The notes under the pieces were generated by a model. The model was not told the origin of the DNA. It saw nothing but the letters and a program-made list of their open reading frames with translations, and did not search any database. A DNA stretch of 64,000 nt. Origin: Arachnopeziza araneosa. Its lineage: Eukaryota; Ascomycota; Leotiomycetes; Helotiales; Arachnopezizaceae. Made by a program: the position numbers and the translations under genes. Of the stretch, positions 9,859 to 21,024 are shown in pieces. Each line of letters opens with the position of its first letter. Within the stretch, counting starts at the first letter, position 1. The stretch covers positions 45,709 through 109,708 of the forward strand of contig QYAI01000093.1 of assembly GCA_003988855.1 (NCBI GenBank). Direction: 5' to 3'.

Positions 9859-11029
9859 ATGACGACCAATTTAAAGACCTACAAGTTCAATCACTCTATG
9901 TGTGACAATAAAACCATTCGTACTCTTTCAGGAAATGCTAATATTCTTGCAGGATTCGGGTGAAAGACCCAAAGGAGTCAGGTATGCCCACTCTACAGCA
10001 TAAAATAGCTAGTCCTAATTATCTGTACAGTTAAATTCTATGAATATCTTGGAATGAAGATGATCCGGAAGATCGAACAACCAGAAGCTAAATTTGACCT
10101 TTACTTTCTGGGTTATGACTCTCCTAAGGCGGTTTCCCACGCAAACCATTGGAGTGATCGAGAAGGCCTCATTGAATTGACCCATAATTACGGCACTGAA
10201 AACGACCCCGAGTACAAGGTTACGACTGGTAACAGTGAGCCATACAGAGGCTTTGGACATACTTGCATTAGTGTCGACAACATTCAAGCCGCTTGCCAGA
10301 GAATCGAAGATGCGGGCTACAAGTTCCAGAAGAAGTTAACAGACGGCCGGATGAGACACATTGCTTTCGCACTTGATCCCGATGGATACTGGGTTGAGAT
10401 CATCAGCCAAAATCCGATAGAAAAGACAGAAGATATCAAGACTACGGATTTAGGAACATACAGAATGGTTAGTACGCATTGAAAATTTTCACATGCAAAC
10501 TGATAGAAGCTAGAATCACACCATGATCCGCGTCAAAGATCAAGAAAAGTCTCTCAAGTTCTACCAAGATGTCTTTGGTTTGACCCTTTTACGGACTAGC
10601 GAAAATCCTGGCGCAAAGTTTAACCTCTATTTCCTCGGATATCCCGATGATAGAGACCTTGCGAACACCTCTGTCAATGGTGTTAACCCTACTGCAGACA
10701 GAGAAGGTCTTCTTGAGCTGACTTGGAACTATGGCACTGAGAGTGACTCTAACTTCAAGTATCATAACGGAAACGACCAACCACAAGGATTTGGACACAT
10801 CTGTAAGTATGAGGTTCATCTTTTGGCTAACAAGGCTAACAAGTTCCAACAAGGTGTCTCGGTTGACGACCTCGACGCTGCATGCAAGCGGTTTGAGGAC
10901 TTGGGTGTGAACTGGAAGAAGAGACTCACTGATGGCAGGATGAAGAATGTTGCGTTCGTATTAGACCCCGATAATTACTGGATTGAGATTATTCAGAATG
11001 AGAAACTGAAGGGAAGGGCGAACTGGTAA
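9859..11029 (+). CDS. GLO1: Lactoylglutathione lyase (glyoxalase I), two-domain form
   Basis: Converts the hemithioacetal of methylglyoxal and glutathione to S-lactoylglutathione in the cytosol. Exons 9859..9899, 9953..9981, 10031..10467, 10514..10802 and 10854..11029 give 323 aa, close to yeast Glo1. Two tandem vicinal-oxygen-chelate domains are plain. Each starts with a MIRVKD block and contains a NLYFLGY or DLYFLGY strand, an EL/ELTHNYGTE metal-ligand segment, GFGH and KKLTDGRMRHIAFALDPDGYW or its paralogue. The first three introns restore these conserved motifs exactly. The last intron (51 nt) is a multiple of three without stops, so retention would insert 17 residues before the SVDDLDAAC segment. 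Confidence 0.93.
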
Positions 11030-11438
11030 GAAGGTGATATATTTCCACGAGAGAGGGAAGCCGAAATGGGAGCTGGAGGTGTTTAGTAATGTTGGCGTGC
11101 CTTGACCTGAGTGGCCATGATGGAGCCATGCGGGAAGGTGCATGCTGCAGGAATGCGGGGAAGACCCAGTCAAATAGCAGCTCTCGTCTTCAATAGTACA
11201 AATTCAACGGCCTGTGTCTCCATACTGGCTGAGCTGGCCACGAAAATTGACACCCTACGATGCAACAGAGCGACATCGCAAGTGGGATATAAATGTGCTC
11301 AGATTTTCCATTTCATTCATCCTTTCCTCTCTCCTTTGTTCCTAGTCATTCGTCGTTGGTGTTTACGTGAACGCTACCCTTATATTCAGAATCTATCACA
11401 TATTCCCTCCTCGAAATTCACATCTAGTCCTGAGAATC
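11030..11438. other. Promoter interval of phosphoglycerate dehydrogenase
   Basis: Pyrimidine-rich towards the start codon (11308..11345). No additional gene is seen. Confidence 0.4.
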
Positions 11439-13148
11439 ATGGCCCCTTCAGCCGTCTCCCCAATTTCCTCACAATCTTCCACCCCACCACTCTATAAAAT
11501 TCTCATCCCAGAGAAAGTCTCTCCCGATGGCCTCGCTCTTCTTGCACCTCATTTCGATATCGACCAACCCAAAAATGTCTCTGCCGCAGCTTTACTTGAA
11601 CTCATTCCTTCCTACCACGCCCTCATAATCCGCTCCGAGACCAAAGTCACAGCGGAAGTCCTTGCTGCAGCGAAAAACCTCAAGGTTGTTGCGAGAGCCG
11701 GCGTAGGAGTCGATAATGTGGACGTTGATGCTGCTACCCAACATGGAATCATCGTAGTGAATAGTCCAAGTGGAAATATTGTAGCTGCAGCTGAGCACAC
11801 AATTGCCTTGCTCATGGCTGTAGCTAGAAATGTGCCAGCCGGAGACCGCTCCTTACGCAATGGTGGATGGGAGAGAAGCAAATTGGTTGGTACCGAAGTT
11901 GGAGGGAAGACGTTAGGGATAATTGGACTTGGAAAGGTTGGGATGAAGGTAGCGAGGATGGGAGTTGGACTTGGTATGAAGGTCGTCGCAGTTGATCCTT
12001 ATGCCTCTCCAGAAATCGCAGCATCCGCATCAGTATCTCTTATTGGAACACTCAGCGAGCTTCTCCCCAAGGCTGATTTCCTCACAATCCATACTCCGCT
12101 CATCGCCAGTACTCTAGACCTCATTAGCACAGAGCAGTTGGCAACTATGAAGAAAACGGCGAAAGTATTGAATGTAGCACGGGGAGGAGTTTATAACGAA
12201 CAAGCTCTGCTTAATGCTCTTGAAGCAGGCACAATAGCTGGCGCTGGTCTGGATGTTTTCACCTCAGAACCGCCAACGCCTGGCTCAGCAGCTGAAGCTC
12301 TCTGCCAACATCCCAAAGTTGTAGCAACGCCTCACCTTGGTGCCTCAACAGTCGAAGCACAAGAGAACGTCTCCAAGGACGTATGTGCACAAGTCCTATC
12401 TGTATTACACGGTGGACTCCCAAGCTCAGCAGTAAACGCACCTCTCATACTCCCAGAGGAGTACAGAAAGCTACAACCCTTCGTAAAGCTAGTAGAGAAG
12501 ATGGGCAGTCTCTACACGCAACATTACAATCGTCAAGGATCTGCTGGAGCCGTAGGCGGGAAAACCTTCAACCTCATCTACGAAGGCGAATTAGCTAGTA
12601 TTTCCAACACCCGTCCGTTGTTTGCCGCGCTTATCAAAGGCCTCACAAGTAGTATTACAGACAGTGGAGGTCGAGATGTCAATATTGTCAATGCGAACCT
12701 AATCGCTAAAGAGAAAGGTATCGTGGTCAACGAGACGCACACAAGGGAATCTCAAGATCTCGTATACGCTAGTCTTGTCACGCTACGGTCTCATGACGGA
12801 AAACAAATATCTGGATATGTCTCTGGGAAAGGAATATTTATCTCGCGACTTGGGAGATTTGTTACCTCATTTGTCCCTGAGGGTACACTACTTGTGCTGC
12901 ATAATTATGACGAGCCAGGAAAGATTGGCGGTGTTGGTGGGATACTAGGCAGGCACGGAATCAACATTCGATTCATGAGTGTGGCACCTTTGGATGAAGG
13001 GGAGGCAGAGGAGGGAAAGGAGAGTGAAATAAGGAATGAGAATGAGGCCCTGATGATTTTGGGAGTGGTAGGGAGTGTGGGAAAAGAAGTGGAGAGCGAG
13101 CTTAAAGAGGATAGAGGGATTTTAGACGTCAGTGTTGTTCAGCTTTGA
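11439..13148 (+). CDS. D-3-phosphoglycerate dehydrogenase, long (type I) form
   Basis: First step of serine synthesis: oxidises 3-phosphoglycerate to 3-phosphohydroxypyruvate with NAD. The frame is open from 11367, but the ATG at 11439 (MAPSAVSPISS) sits at the normal family start and gives 569 aa. Visible motifs are the substrate loop (VVARAGVGVDNVD), the dinucleotide site GLGKVG near residue 163, the catalytic Arg in NVARGGV, and the His in TPHLGAST. After the catalytic core come the allosteric-substrate-binding domain and a C-terminal ACT domain (LLVLHNYDEPGKIGGVGGIL). This is the long architecture of bacteria, plants and animals, about 100 residues longer than yeast Ser3/Ser33. No intron. 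Confidence 0.93.
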   Translation: MAPSAVSPISSQSSTPPLYKILIPEKVSPDGLALLAPHFDIDQPKNVSAAALLELIPSYHALIIRSETKVTAEVLAAAKNLKVVARAGVGVDNVDVDAATQHGIIVVNSPSGNIVAAAEHTIALLMAVARNVPAGDRSLRNGGWERSKLVGTEVGGKTLGIIGLGKVGMKVARMGVGLGMKVVAVDPYASPEIAASASVSLIGTLSELLPKADFLTIHTPLIASTLDLISTEQLATMKKTAKVLNVARGGVYNEQALLNALEAGTIAGAGLDVFTSEPPTPGSAAEALCQHPKVVATPHLGASTVEAQENVSKDVCAQVLSVLHGGLPSSAVNAPLILPEEYRKLQPFVKLVEKMGSLYTQHYNRQGSAGAVGGKTFNLIYEGELASISNTRPLFAALIKGLTSSITDSGGRDVNIVNANLIAKEKGIVVNETHTRESQDLVYASLVTLRSHDGKQISGYVSGKGIFISRLGRFVTSFVPEGTLLVLHNYDEPGKIGGVGGILGRHGINIRFMSVAPLDEGEAEEGKESEIRNENEALMILGVVGSVGKEVESELKEDRGILDVSVVQL

Positions 13149-13652
13149 TGAGCATATTGAGAGTGTGGTTTTATTCTCACAACAGATACTTCGGGTTGGG
13201 TGTGCATGAATAAAAAAGGCATTTAGCTATGCATTCGGTGGGGTCTTCTGTTATTTGAGCTTCAATAAACTCTTTGTATTGATTTCAAGTTGTACTGACA
13301 TATTAGTTGACCCAAAGCACCTCATCCTTTACAAATGAAAGCAGAAAGGTAGATTGGAAAGGTGTTCATTATTTCATATCATATTCTTCGAATTAATTCT
13401 AGAAATTGCAACACATATAATCTCTAAAGAAGAACCAAAAAACCTTAAATCCATGTCTTATCTCTCTAGAAACAATACACAAGGAATCGCCCCCCCAAAA
13501 AAAGATGCATCGAAACGAAGCTGTACACCAACAGATGAAGATTACTTTCTATGATTTTGTGTAGAAGCTAATTAGAGAACTGATGCTCTCTTGCAATGTC
13601 TATCGTCTATGACAGTAACTTTCTCTAACCAGTTTAGAACCACTTCTCTATC
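13149..13652. other. Convergent 3' intergenic, PGDH / MTAP
   Basis: AT-rich 3' flanks. No gene or repeat beyond short homopolymers at about 13490..13502. Confidence 0.4.
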
Positions 13653-14728
13653 TCAATTCCAAACTCCTGGGAACAAATACTCCATATTGTTCTTCCCCTC
13701 AACACCTCTGCCATCCTTCTTCGTCATGAATGGAAGCATTCCAGTGGCGCTTCCCGCCCAATGCTTCCCTTGAACCAAGTCCTTATGTTCATCCTTGCTC
13801 AGCTCATCCAATACAGCAGCAACCAGCCTTTTGGCATTTCCACTATTAGCGGCCATGTGTCCCATAACCATAGCAACATCTACATCTTCTGTAGAATGCC
13901 AACAGTCGTAGTCAGTCGCCATACAGATCATTTGATAAGCGAGCTCTGCTTCTCGGGCAAGCTTGGCTTCAGGCAGAGCGGACATGTTAATTACGGATCC
14001 GCCCCAAGAACGGTACATGTTTGATTCGGCGCGGGTGGAGAACTGGGGGCCTTCCATACAAATAATTGTGCCTTTGTCGTGCATACGAACACCATCACCA
14101 GCGAGAGCATGACCACATTGGCTGACAATCTGAATCAGGTTAGTAGGCTTTGATGAGACTTCGAGCCTAAAATACCTTTGAGATCTGAGCATCAAACGGG
14201 TCTGCAAATCCTACGTGTCCAACAATTCCTTTTTCAAAGAAAGTGAAAGGTCGAACACCTGGGTTTAAAAAATCAGCACACTCTTCCTATGTGCTATTTT
14301 GCCTTACCTTTGGTTCGGTCAATAACTTGGTCTGGGACGACAAAATCCCTGGGTCTGATCTCCTCCTGCAAACTGCCTACAGCAGAGAAAGCAATTACAG
14401 TTCTAACTCCAAGGCTTCTGAGGCCCGCAATATTCGCTCGCGAAGGTACTTCATGCGGTGCGAGTTGATGATACAGACCGTGTCGTGAAAGGAAAGCAAT
14501 GTTAGTGTTACCATGCTTCAGGATGTGAATTGGTGCAGATGGGTAGCCCCATGGTGTAAGAGGATTGACCGTGGCAATTGGAACATAGCCTTCGAGGTGT
14601 TGGAGACCGGTGCCGCCAATTACGGCGATATGGATAGTGCCTAAACAGTCAGCGTATGTCAGCGAGATAATTTGAATGAGGTATTTAGGGATGGGCTTAC
14701 CGTGAAGATCTGCTGGAAGGGTTGTCAT
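13653..14728 (-). CDS. MEU1: S-methyl-5'-thioadenosine phosphorylase
   Basis: Cleaves methylthioadenosine to adenine and methylthioribose-1-phosphate in the methionine salvage and polyamine pathway. Exons in coding order are 14728..14701, 14640..14308, 14258..14176 and 14129..13653, giving 306 aa, the usual family length. Conserved blocks are HIAVIGGTGL near the start, FLSRHGLYHQLAPHEV (phosphate and substrate site), IAFSAVGSLQEEIRP, GTIICMEGPQFSTRAES, and INMSALPEAKLAREAELAY with the purine-site Met. The first exon carries only nine and a third codons. All introns have GT-AG borders, and frame closure supports the model. Confidence 0.93.
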
Positions 14729-15386
14729 TGTGTGACGGTGTGTTGAGGACCTAGAAGAGTTGTAAGGTTTAAGGAAAGGTAATGGAGAAGCTGTGACAAG
14801 GAGACAATTATTAATTGAAGAGAGAGGGTGAAGAAAATCCACGTGGGTAAGCTCTGCTGCCCCTCCATAATAGACCCTGCAGCACGCAACCCCGCCATCA
14901 CGACTTCCGAATTTCATGGAAAATCATTTTATGGAGTGAACAACGAGAATGTATCGATGATAACTCAAGGGAGAGAGCGCCTCTACCACCTTGCAGGTTC
15001 TAAAGAGGACTCGATTTCAGAGTAGCTGGCTTCTGCCCTGTTTGCTTCTATTGCATGGGTAGGCTTAGTTAAAGACATAAACTGTGAGGGTCACCTTTGT
15101 GTGGTCATCATGAATATTTTTCTCTCGAGTTACTTGATGATTCGAGATAACGAGTTTGTAAATCGAAGATATATGTATTCGCGGATCGAACGACACGAGA
15201 GAAGAAACAAAATCATGCAACCTGGAAGATTTGCCTAGGTGGGTACTTATCATCACATGACTAGATGGGCTCGCTTCTCGGGCTTAGTCAGCGCCACAAA
15301 CTGAAATTCGAAATGGAATTTCCTCGCCGAAAATTCGAGATTAACGACCAACGACAACTTCTTGACGTTCATCACCAACCGCCAAG
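14729..15386. other. Divergent promoter interval MTAP / RPL26
   Basis: 658 bp between two start codons. It contains CACGTG at 14840..14845, in TCCACGTGGG. No gene is supported. Confidence 0.4.
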
Positions 15387-15938
15387 ATGACGAAGATTAA
15401 CAGCTGTATGTCAACCTCTCCAATTCTTCGCAACTGTTTTGGGCTACCATTGCGTACCAAAACCAAAATTAGACCGTGATACTGACATCAATTAAAGCTC
15501 TCCACTCCTCGAGGAGGAAGTCTCGCAAGGCTCATTACGATGCTCCCTCCAGCGTCAGACGTACTATCATGAGCGCACCTCTCAGCAAAGAACTCCGCGA
15601 TAAATACAACGTGAGTCTACTACATGCGTCTTCTCGACGCTTCTAATACCTTCTAGGTTCGCTCCATCCCGATCCGCAAAGACGACGAAGTCCTCGTTGT
15701 CCGAGGTTCGCAAAAGGGACGTGAGGGCAAGATTACCTCCGTTTACCGTCTCAAGTACGTCGTTCATGTCGAGCGTGTCGTCAAGGAGAAATCATCTGGT
15801 CAATCGGTTCCCCTTGGCCTCCATCCATCAAATCTTGTCATCACCAAGCTTAAGCTTGACAAGGACCGTGAGAGCATACTCGAACGCATTAAGACCGGCC
15901 GGGAGATCAAGGAGAAACTGAAGGCGAAGAAGGAATAA
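15387..15938 (+). CDS. RPL26: 60S ribosomal protein L26 (uL24)
   Basis: Cytosolic large-subunit protein near the exit tunnel. Exons 15387..15405, 15498..15610 and 15657..15938 give 137 aa. The sequence is unmistakable: SSRRKSRKAHYDAPSSVRR, SAPLSKELRDKYNVRSIPIR, then the KOW segment DDEVLVVRGSQKGREGKI, and a Lys-rich C-terminus. The first exon holds only 19 nt, with an intron after codon 6, as is common for fungal ribosomal protein genes. Confidence 0.96.
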
Positions 15939-16488
15939 ATTCTCATACGCTGGTTTGGCGTGTTGGGCTTGCATGAAGGATGGGTTCTGCATACCAGTGG
16001 TGTGCTAGACTAGGGCATCAATGAATAAAAACATTTATGGCCATTTCACATTCTCCGTGCTTGCACGTCTAGCAATTGTGAAATGCTCCATGGGAGGTAC
16101 TCCCGAAGCAGCAGTGCGGTCTTTGACCACAATGCAATGTGTTTTGCTATACATTTGCTTCGGAGGCCAAGCCTCAGCTAACAATCAAGGAATGATGGCA
16201 TCGCAAGCGCAGTTGTCAGCGCTATATTATCTCCGCGTCAATCTCCTTTACCGGGTTTTTATGATTTTCGAGGTAAACAAATAGCGCAGAGGAAACAAGA
16301 GAACTTGATTCTGGTTTTATTGGATGAAAGATCTTTCTCGCCTGCAGACTGTCTCTAGATCTCGATCCCTGAAGATGAGAGTTTGATGGTGAGAAACATA
16401 CTTTCTTACGCTCTAGTTTGAGCATACCTTTCACATTATTTCACGATACAGATTCTTTCAAGCTAGAGTAAATTGATTGTGAAAGTAC
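15939..16488. other. Convergent 3' intergenic, RPL26 / SDR
   Basis: No gene or repeat seen. Short overlapping open frames on both strands look random. Confidence 0.4.
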
Positions 16489-17447
16489 CTAAAACTTCTC
16501 TACATAAGGTCTGACATCCAGCTCTTGTGTGAAATGTGACCTTGGTTGCGTATGTAAATACCAGTACGAATCCGCAATCTGTACGCAAAGGTTAGCATCG
16601 TAAACCGTTCCTCGACATTGAAACAAGACTTACAGCATCAGCACTGATCTTGCTGTCTTCAACACCACCATTTACATTCCAACCTTTTGTCCTAGGGATA
16701 TCAATAACACCATCAATGATGGCATGAGCAATATGGACACCCTTAGGGCCAAACTCTCTGGCCAAACTCTGACCAGTGGCTCTCAAGGCGAACTTGCCGC
16801 TGGCAAAAGACGACGTATTTGCAGACCCTCTCAATGAAGCTGTGGCGCCTGTAATAATCAGGGAGGGAGGGTGAGGAGAGGAGGAGACGGAATCGAGCAA
16901 GCCAGGAAGTGTGGCTTGTGCAAAGAGATAGAAACCTTTTCTAGAACCCAGTTTATCAATACGAAGCAAAATACCTGGTAAAGAAGCAACATACCCATTG
17001 GAATTGAATCCAGACTCGTATTCGTCCAAGGTCAGCTCCAAGAAGGGTTTCCTGACAAACCCACCTCCCACGTTATAAACTGCGGCAGCTAGTTTCTTTC
17101 CCTTGAACTCGGACTCGATTGTATGGAATGCATTCTTCACGCTTTCGGGAGATGTGATATCAGTTGAGATACCAATAGCATGGCCACCAGCGTCGTTAAT
17201 CTCCTTGACGATTGATTCATAATTTTCTGGCTTGCGAGCGAGGAGGGCAACAGCATAAGCTTTGCCAAACTTGAGGGCTACGGATCTGCCTGATGTAATT
17301 GTCAACTTGGTTTGTATTCACAAGGAAGCAGAGCATACCGGTACCAGCACCTACGCCAGCGACGACGCTGTAGAAGTTAGATGAAGCCATAGTTGTACTA
17401 CTCAAATGTCTTGTCGCAGCTGATAGACGTTGGAATGCAGCGGACAT
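16489..17447 (-). CDS. Atypical short-chain dehydrogenase/reductase (SDR_c10-like)
   Basis: Exons in coding order 17447..17339, 17289..16995, 16940..16634 and 16578..16489 give 266 aa. The Rossmann glycine motif is GVGAGTG at about residues 31-37, followed by NVGGGF (normally NNAG). The catalytic Ser region is present (LIITGATASLRG). The usual YxxxK is FASGK, so the catalytic Tyr is replaced by Phe while the Lys is kept. The SDR_c10 subgroup is described with exactly this substitution and an imperfect glycine motif. The first 25 residues (MSAAFQRLSAATRHLSSTTM) are basic and hydroxylated like a mitochondrial presequence; an internal ATG at residue 20 would remove it. Substrate unknown. The 54-nt second intron is stop-free in frame. 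Confidence 0.82.
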
Positions 17448-18609
17448 GTATCTCCTTTAAATATCGAGAGGAAGACGTGATCTCAGAAGACGAAGGTTCA
17501 ATTGAACGTTGATTGATAATATGCTACTGAGGGGGAACACTAGATGATGCAATCCAACCATCCGCATACGTTAAACCCGAGATTAGTAAACTCTGGGATG
17601 ATTAAGAATCATCTTGAATATATCCTTGCGCGTCCTCCTTACCGTCTGAGGAGAGAGCATTGTGACCTTCTCCCGAAGACCAAACATAATTAGATAGGTC
17701 GAAATACTGTCGAGGGGTAAACAACATCCCATCGATCCTGCCAGGGTTAAGCCGCCTTAAAGTGGAGATGAGTCACGTGTGTCAGACCTAGCTCCTATTC
17801 CAATTAGACTTCCAACATAACCAAGGAAATCAATATCCATCGAAGTTTCGAACATTCTACCGCTCAAACTTTCCCTCTTTTCGTCCTAACCTTCACTCCA
17901 AACGCGAATCTCTCTCTATTTTGTTGCAGTTCGCATTTCATTTAAACCGGTTTCTCGCGCAAAAGCTTGGTCTGCTCCCGTTATTAGTGCCTGCTGAGGC
18001 ATAGCCAGCTCTGGTCTCGTCGTCCTATGCACTAGGTATTGTTCAGATCTATCTTAATTTAGGGATCGATTCTGCAGCGGGCGGGTACCCGGTAGATCCT
18101 GTACGACGCGTGGTGTGTTCGAACTGCGAAGTGCAACAAAATGCAGCTGTTGATATGGCGCGACGGAACGATGAACCGAGTGGCTCAACTGTTATATGGG
18201 TGGTACTGAACGGAGCGTGGCAAGTTAAGTTATTGGGGAACGGAGACTTTAAGGACAGTGGGTCGTCACAGCTGCGGTGTGAAATATTTTGATGTGCTGT
18301 GATATGCACTGTAATCACATGGAATGCATCCCCGATTCAATGTCTCAGGTAGCCTTGAGACATCAGCTCTTTTTTGGCGAGTTACTTACTTTCATCTGCC
18401 AACCTACAGTTCAGTCATTGCTTCACTTATTGCTCCCAATATTTTGTTTAAGCACAAATCACCGTTAAGGCAGTGAATTTCGTTCCAAACGTGTTTCCTC
18501 CTAAACTATGTACAATGCCATATAAAGTACTATCACTTTTTGGAAAAAAGTAACCTCCAACCAACCAGCTCCTCACGCCTTGCTATTCAACTCCCGACTA
18601 TCACCTTAT
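17448..18609. other. Intergenic 1.2 kb with composite bZIP/E-box site
   Basis: Upstream of the SDR gene and downstream of the ADH gene. No protein recognised. Contains TGAGTCACGTG at 17769..17779. Confidence 0.4.
17769..17779 (-). promoter_or_regulatory. Composite CACGTG / TGACTCA site
   Basis: Reads CACGTGACTCA on the minus strand, the same 11-mer as at 20890..20900. It lies 322 bp upstream of the SDR start. The CACGTG half suits bHLH factors and the TGACTCA half suits Gcn4/AP-1 bZIP factors. Confidence 0.4.
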
Positions 18610-19877
18610 TTACTTCGAAGTATCAACAACATATCTGCCAGCAATCTTGCCCTCGTGCATCAGGTCGTACCTACATGTTCATTAGCGACGAGTTTCATGT
18701 GCTTAGTAGTTAGACTTACACTTTCTGCAACTCGCTCAAACCGCAAGTCTTGTATGGAGCATTGATCAAACCTCTTCGGAAGAACTCGATGGCTTCAGCA
18801 GAGTCCTGTCTGTTTCCAACATAAGATCCCTTGATAGTAATCATCTTAATCACGGATTCGAAAACAGGTGCTCTCAAGTATGCTCCCGCTGGGAGACCAA
18901 TTGCGACTACGGTACCACGAGGACGGACATACTTTCATGCTTGTCAGTTTTTTTGGGGCCATTTTCAAGAACTTCAAACTCACCTCAGCAGCCTGTTGGA
19001 ATGGCTTTTCGTTCACAGCAACCAGAATAACGGCATGAGGTCCAAGACCATCCGCAGTTGCAGCCTTGACATCACTCACCAAATTCTTGGAGGTCAAAAA
19101 GTCGACAAAGTGACTAGCACCCAACTTCTTCGTCATTTCTTGCTTCTCCGCTCCCCCATCAATGGCAATAATGTCACATCCCATAGCCTTTGCATACTGG
19201 CATGCCAATGAACCAAGTCCACCTCCCGCACCAACAATGGCAACAGTCTGGCCAGGTCGGATTCCTGATTCCTTCAATCCCTTATAGACGGTGATACCTG
19301 CGCAAAGAACTGGGGCAATGGCCTCCAAGTTGCATTCCTTAGGAATACGTGCCACGTGTGCCGCCTTTGCAATGCAGTATTGTTGGAATGTACCGTCGAC
19401 TGTGTATCCAGACAGGAGAGCTTTTGCGCACAAAGGCTCGTCGGATTGTTGACAGAAAGAGCAGGACAAGCAAGACCCATTGAGCCACTAACAGGTTTTG
19501 GGTCAGTAGTTTTCATCGTGATCATAAATTTGAGTAAATACCTTGACGCCCGCATAGTCACCAATTTCAACGTCTTGGACAAGCTCGCCTCTTGCTACGA
19601 CCACACCAGCACCCTCATGGCCTCCAACCAATGGAAGCTTGGTGGCCAATGGCCAGTCCCCGTTAACTGCGTGGAGATCTGTATGGCAAACGCCCGAATA
19701 CTTGATGTTCACTAGGACCTCATCTGGGCCAGGTTTCTGGACTGGAATCTTCTTGTATTCGACAGCTGCAATTTATCAGCATCTAAATATGAGATTGATT
19801 GGTAAAGGAATCGACTGACGTCCCCCGGTTTTCTCAATAACCTGTGCCCATTGTTCGGTTGGGATTGATGGAGACAT
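18610..19877 (-). CDS. Zinc-dependent alcohol dehydrogenase (ADH1-type)
   Basis: Interconverts ethanol and acetaldehyde with NAD(H), probably in the cytosol. Exons in coding order are 19877..19820, 19765..19542, 19487..18984, 18931..18720 and 18670..18610, giving 352 aa, the usual size for fungal Adh. Catalytic zinc ligands are in SGVCHTDLH and GGHEGAG. The four structural-zinc cysteines are in NGSCLSCSFCQQSDEPLC. The NAD site is VGAGGGLGSLACQYAK. The C-terminus (GLSELQKVYDLMHEGKIAGR) is typical. No presequence is present (MSPSIPTEQWAQ), unlike mitochondrial Adh3. All intron borders are GT-AG and the frame closes exactly. Confidence 0.93.
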
Positions 19878-21024
19878 GATGTTTGGAAGTAAGGTTATTT
19901 GGATTTTTTAGGTGGGAATGGATAGTGTGTGTTCGAGTGTTCAATTGTTTAATTGACTGATGTTGTTTAATGATTTTATGATGGGCAGCTCAAAGTCCTT
20001 ATATTGACTTGAGAACAACACGCCACTTTCTTAGCTGATTAAAGAAAACACCTACCCCTCCATCTCCTGGTAACCCCATTTGCTCCGGCCTGCCGATCCA
20101 GAAGCTCTAGCAGATCCAGTCCGACAGCTTCCTCACTTCTTCCTTCTTTCCCGGCTCGATAGTTGAGCACTTCTCCAACCTGAGATCCGCGTTCGAGTTG
20201 ATTCTCCACCACATCAGCCGCGTCTCAAGCTTCATACTCCGGCCAAAAGGCATTTGGTGGCGGGGCATTCCGTGCCTGGAACTTTATTTCCATCCTTCGA
20301 GCCAAGCCCCATGCATGCAACAAGCATCTGCTGTCCTCGAAATCTCGGCATCGAAAACCCTTGAAGAAAAATCCATAGGCTCGGATGACAGGATGGCGTG
20401 TTCTCCTTGCAACTATGACTGAAGCTGCAGTCAAAAAGCACCTTACGTATCAAGCCTCTTTCTTGGCCTCAACAATTCGACCTGGCTGGCAGGGAGGGAG
20501 ACGTGTTGCAACCAGCTTTGCAAGGTTAATCCTAAACGCTCAAGTTCCCTAAGCTCCTCCATAGGTCCGTATGCCAGCTTCAGGAGGCCAAGCTCGTTGC
20601 GGGGAAAAGCAGCTAAGAGCTATGATTCACGTCGAGCTCTGAGGGGTGCAGCGTAATACAAGTTGCACGATTCATGACATTGCATAGCCACTGACCCGAC
20701 GGAATTCGGGAGAGTACTATCTTACACTGGCATCGAGCTATTGACTTAGCTCCCAGTTTCTCAAAGTTCATGAGGTAAGCCCGCTCGGATGAGCGCCGCA
20801 CACGCCACTTTTGTGATAAGGAACCACGCCATGGGATAACAGGAGACAAAAGCGGCATCACCGGAAGTCGGAGAAAGACCCTCTTGAGCCACGTGACTCA
20901 GATGATCATCCGTGCCTGAGGCCACGAGGCTGAGTGAAATGTCAATTGCAACGACATCTCAGCCTTCTCAACTCATTGGCACAGTTGACGGTGCAGTTCT
21001 GACCTGACTGTACAGAATTTCACC
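19878..21024. other. Divergent promoter interval ADH / COQ5, 1.1 kb
   Basis: Short open frames near 20200-20450 occur in several frames on both strands and look random. Contains the composite site at 20890..20900. Confidence 0.4.
20890..20900 (+). promoter_or_regulatory. Composite CACGTG / TGACTCA site
   Basis: CACGTGACTCA, an E-box overlapping a Gcn4-type heptamer, 125 bp upstream of the COQ5 ATG. It is identical to the copy at 17769..17779. Confidence 0.42.
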
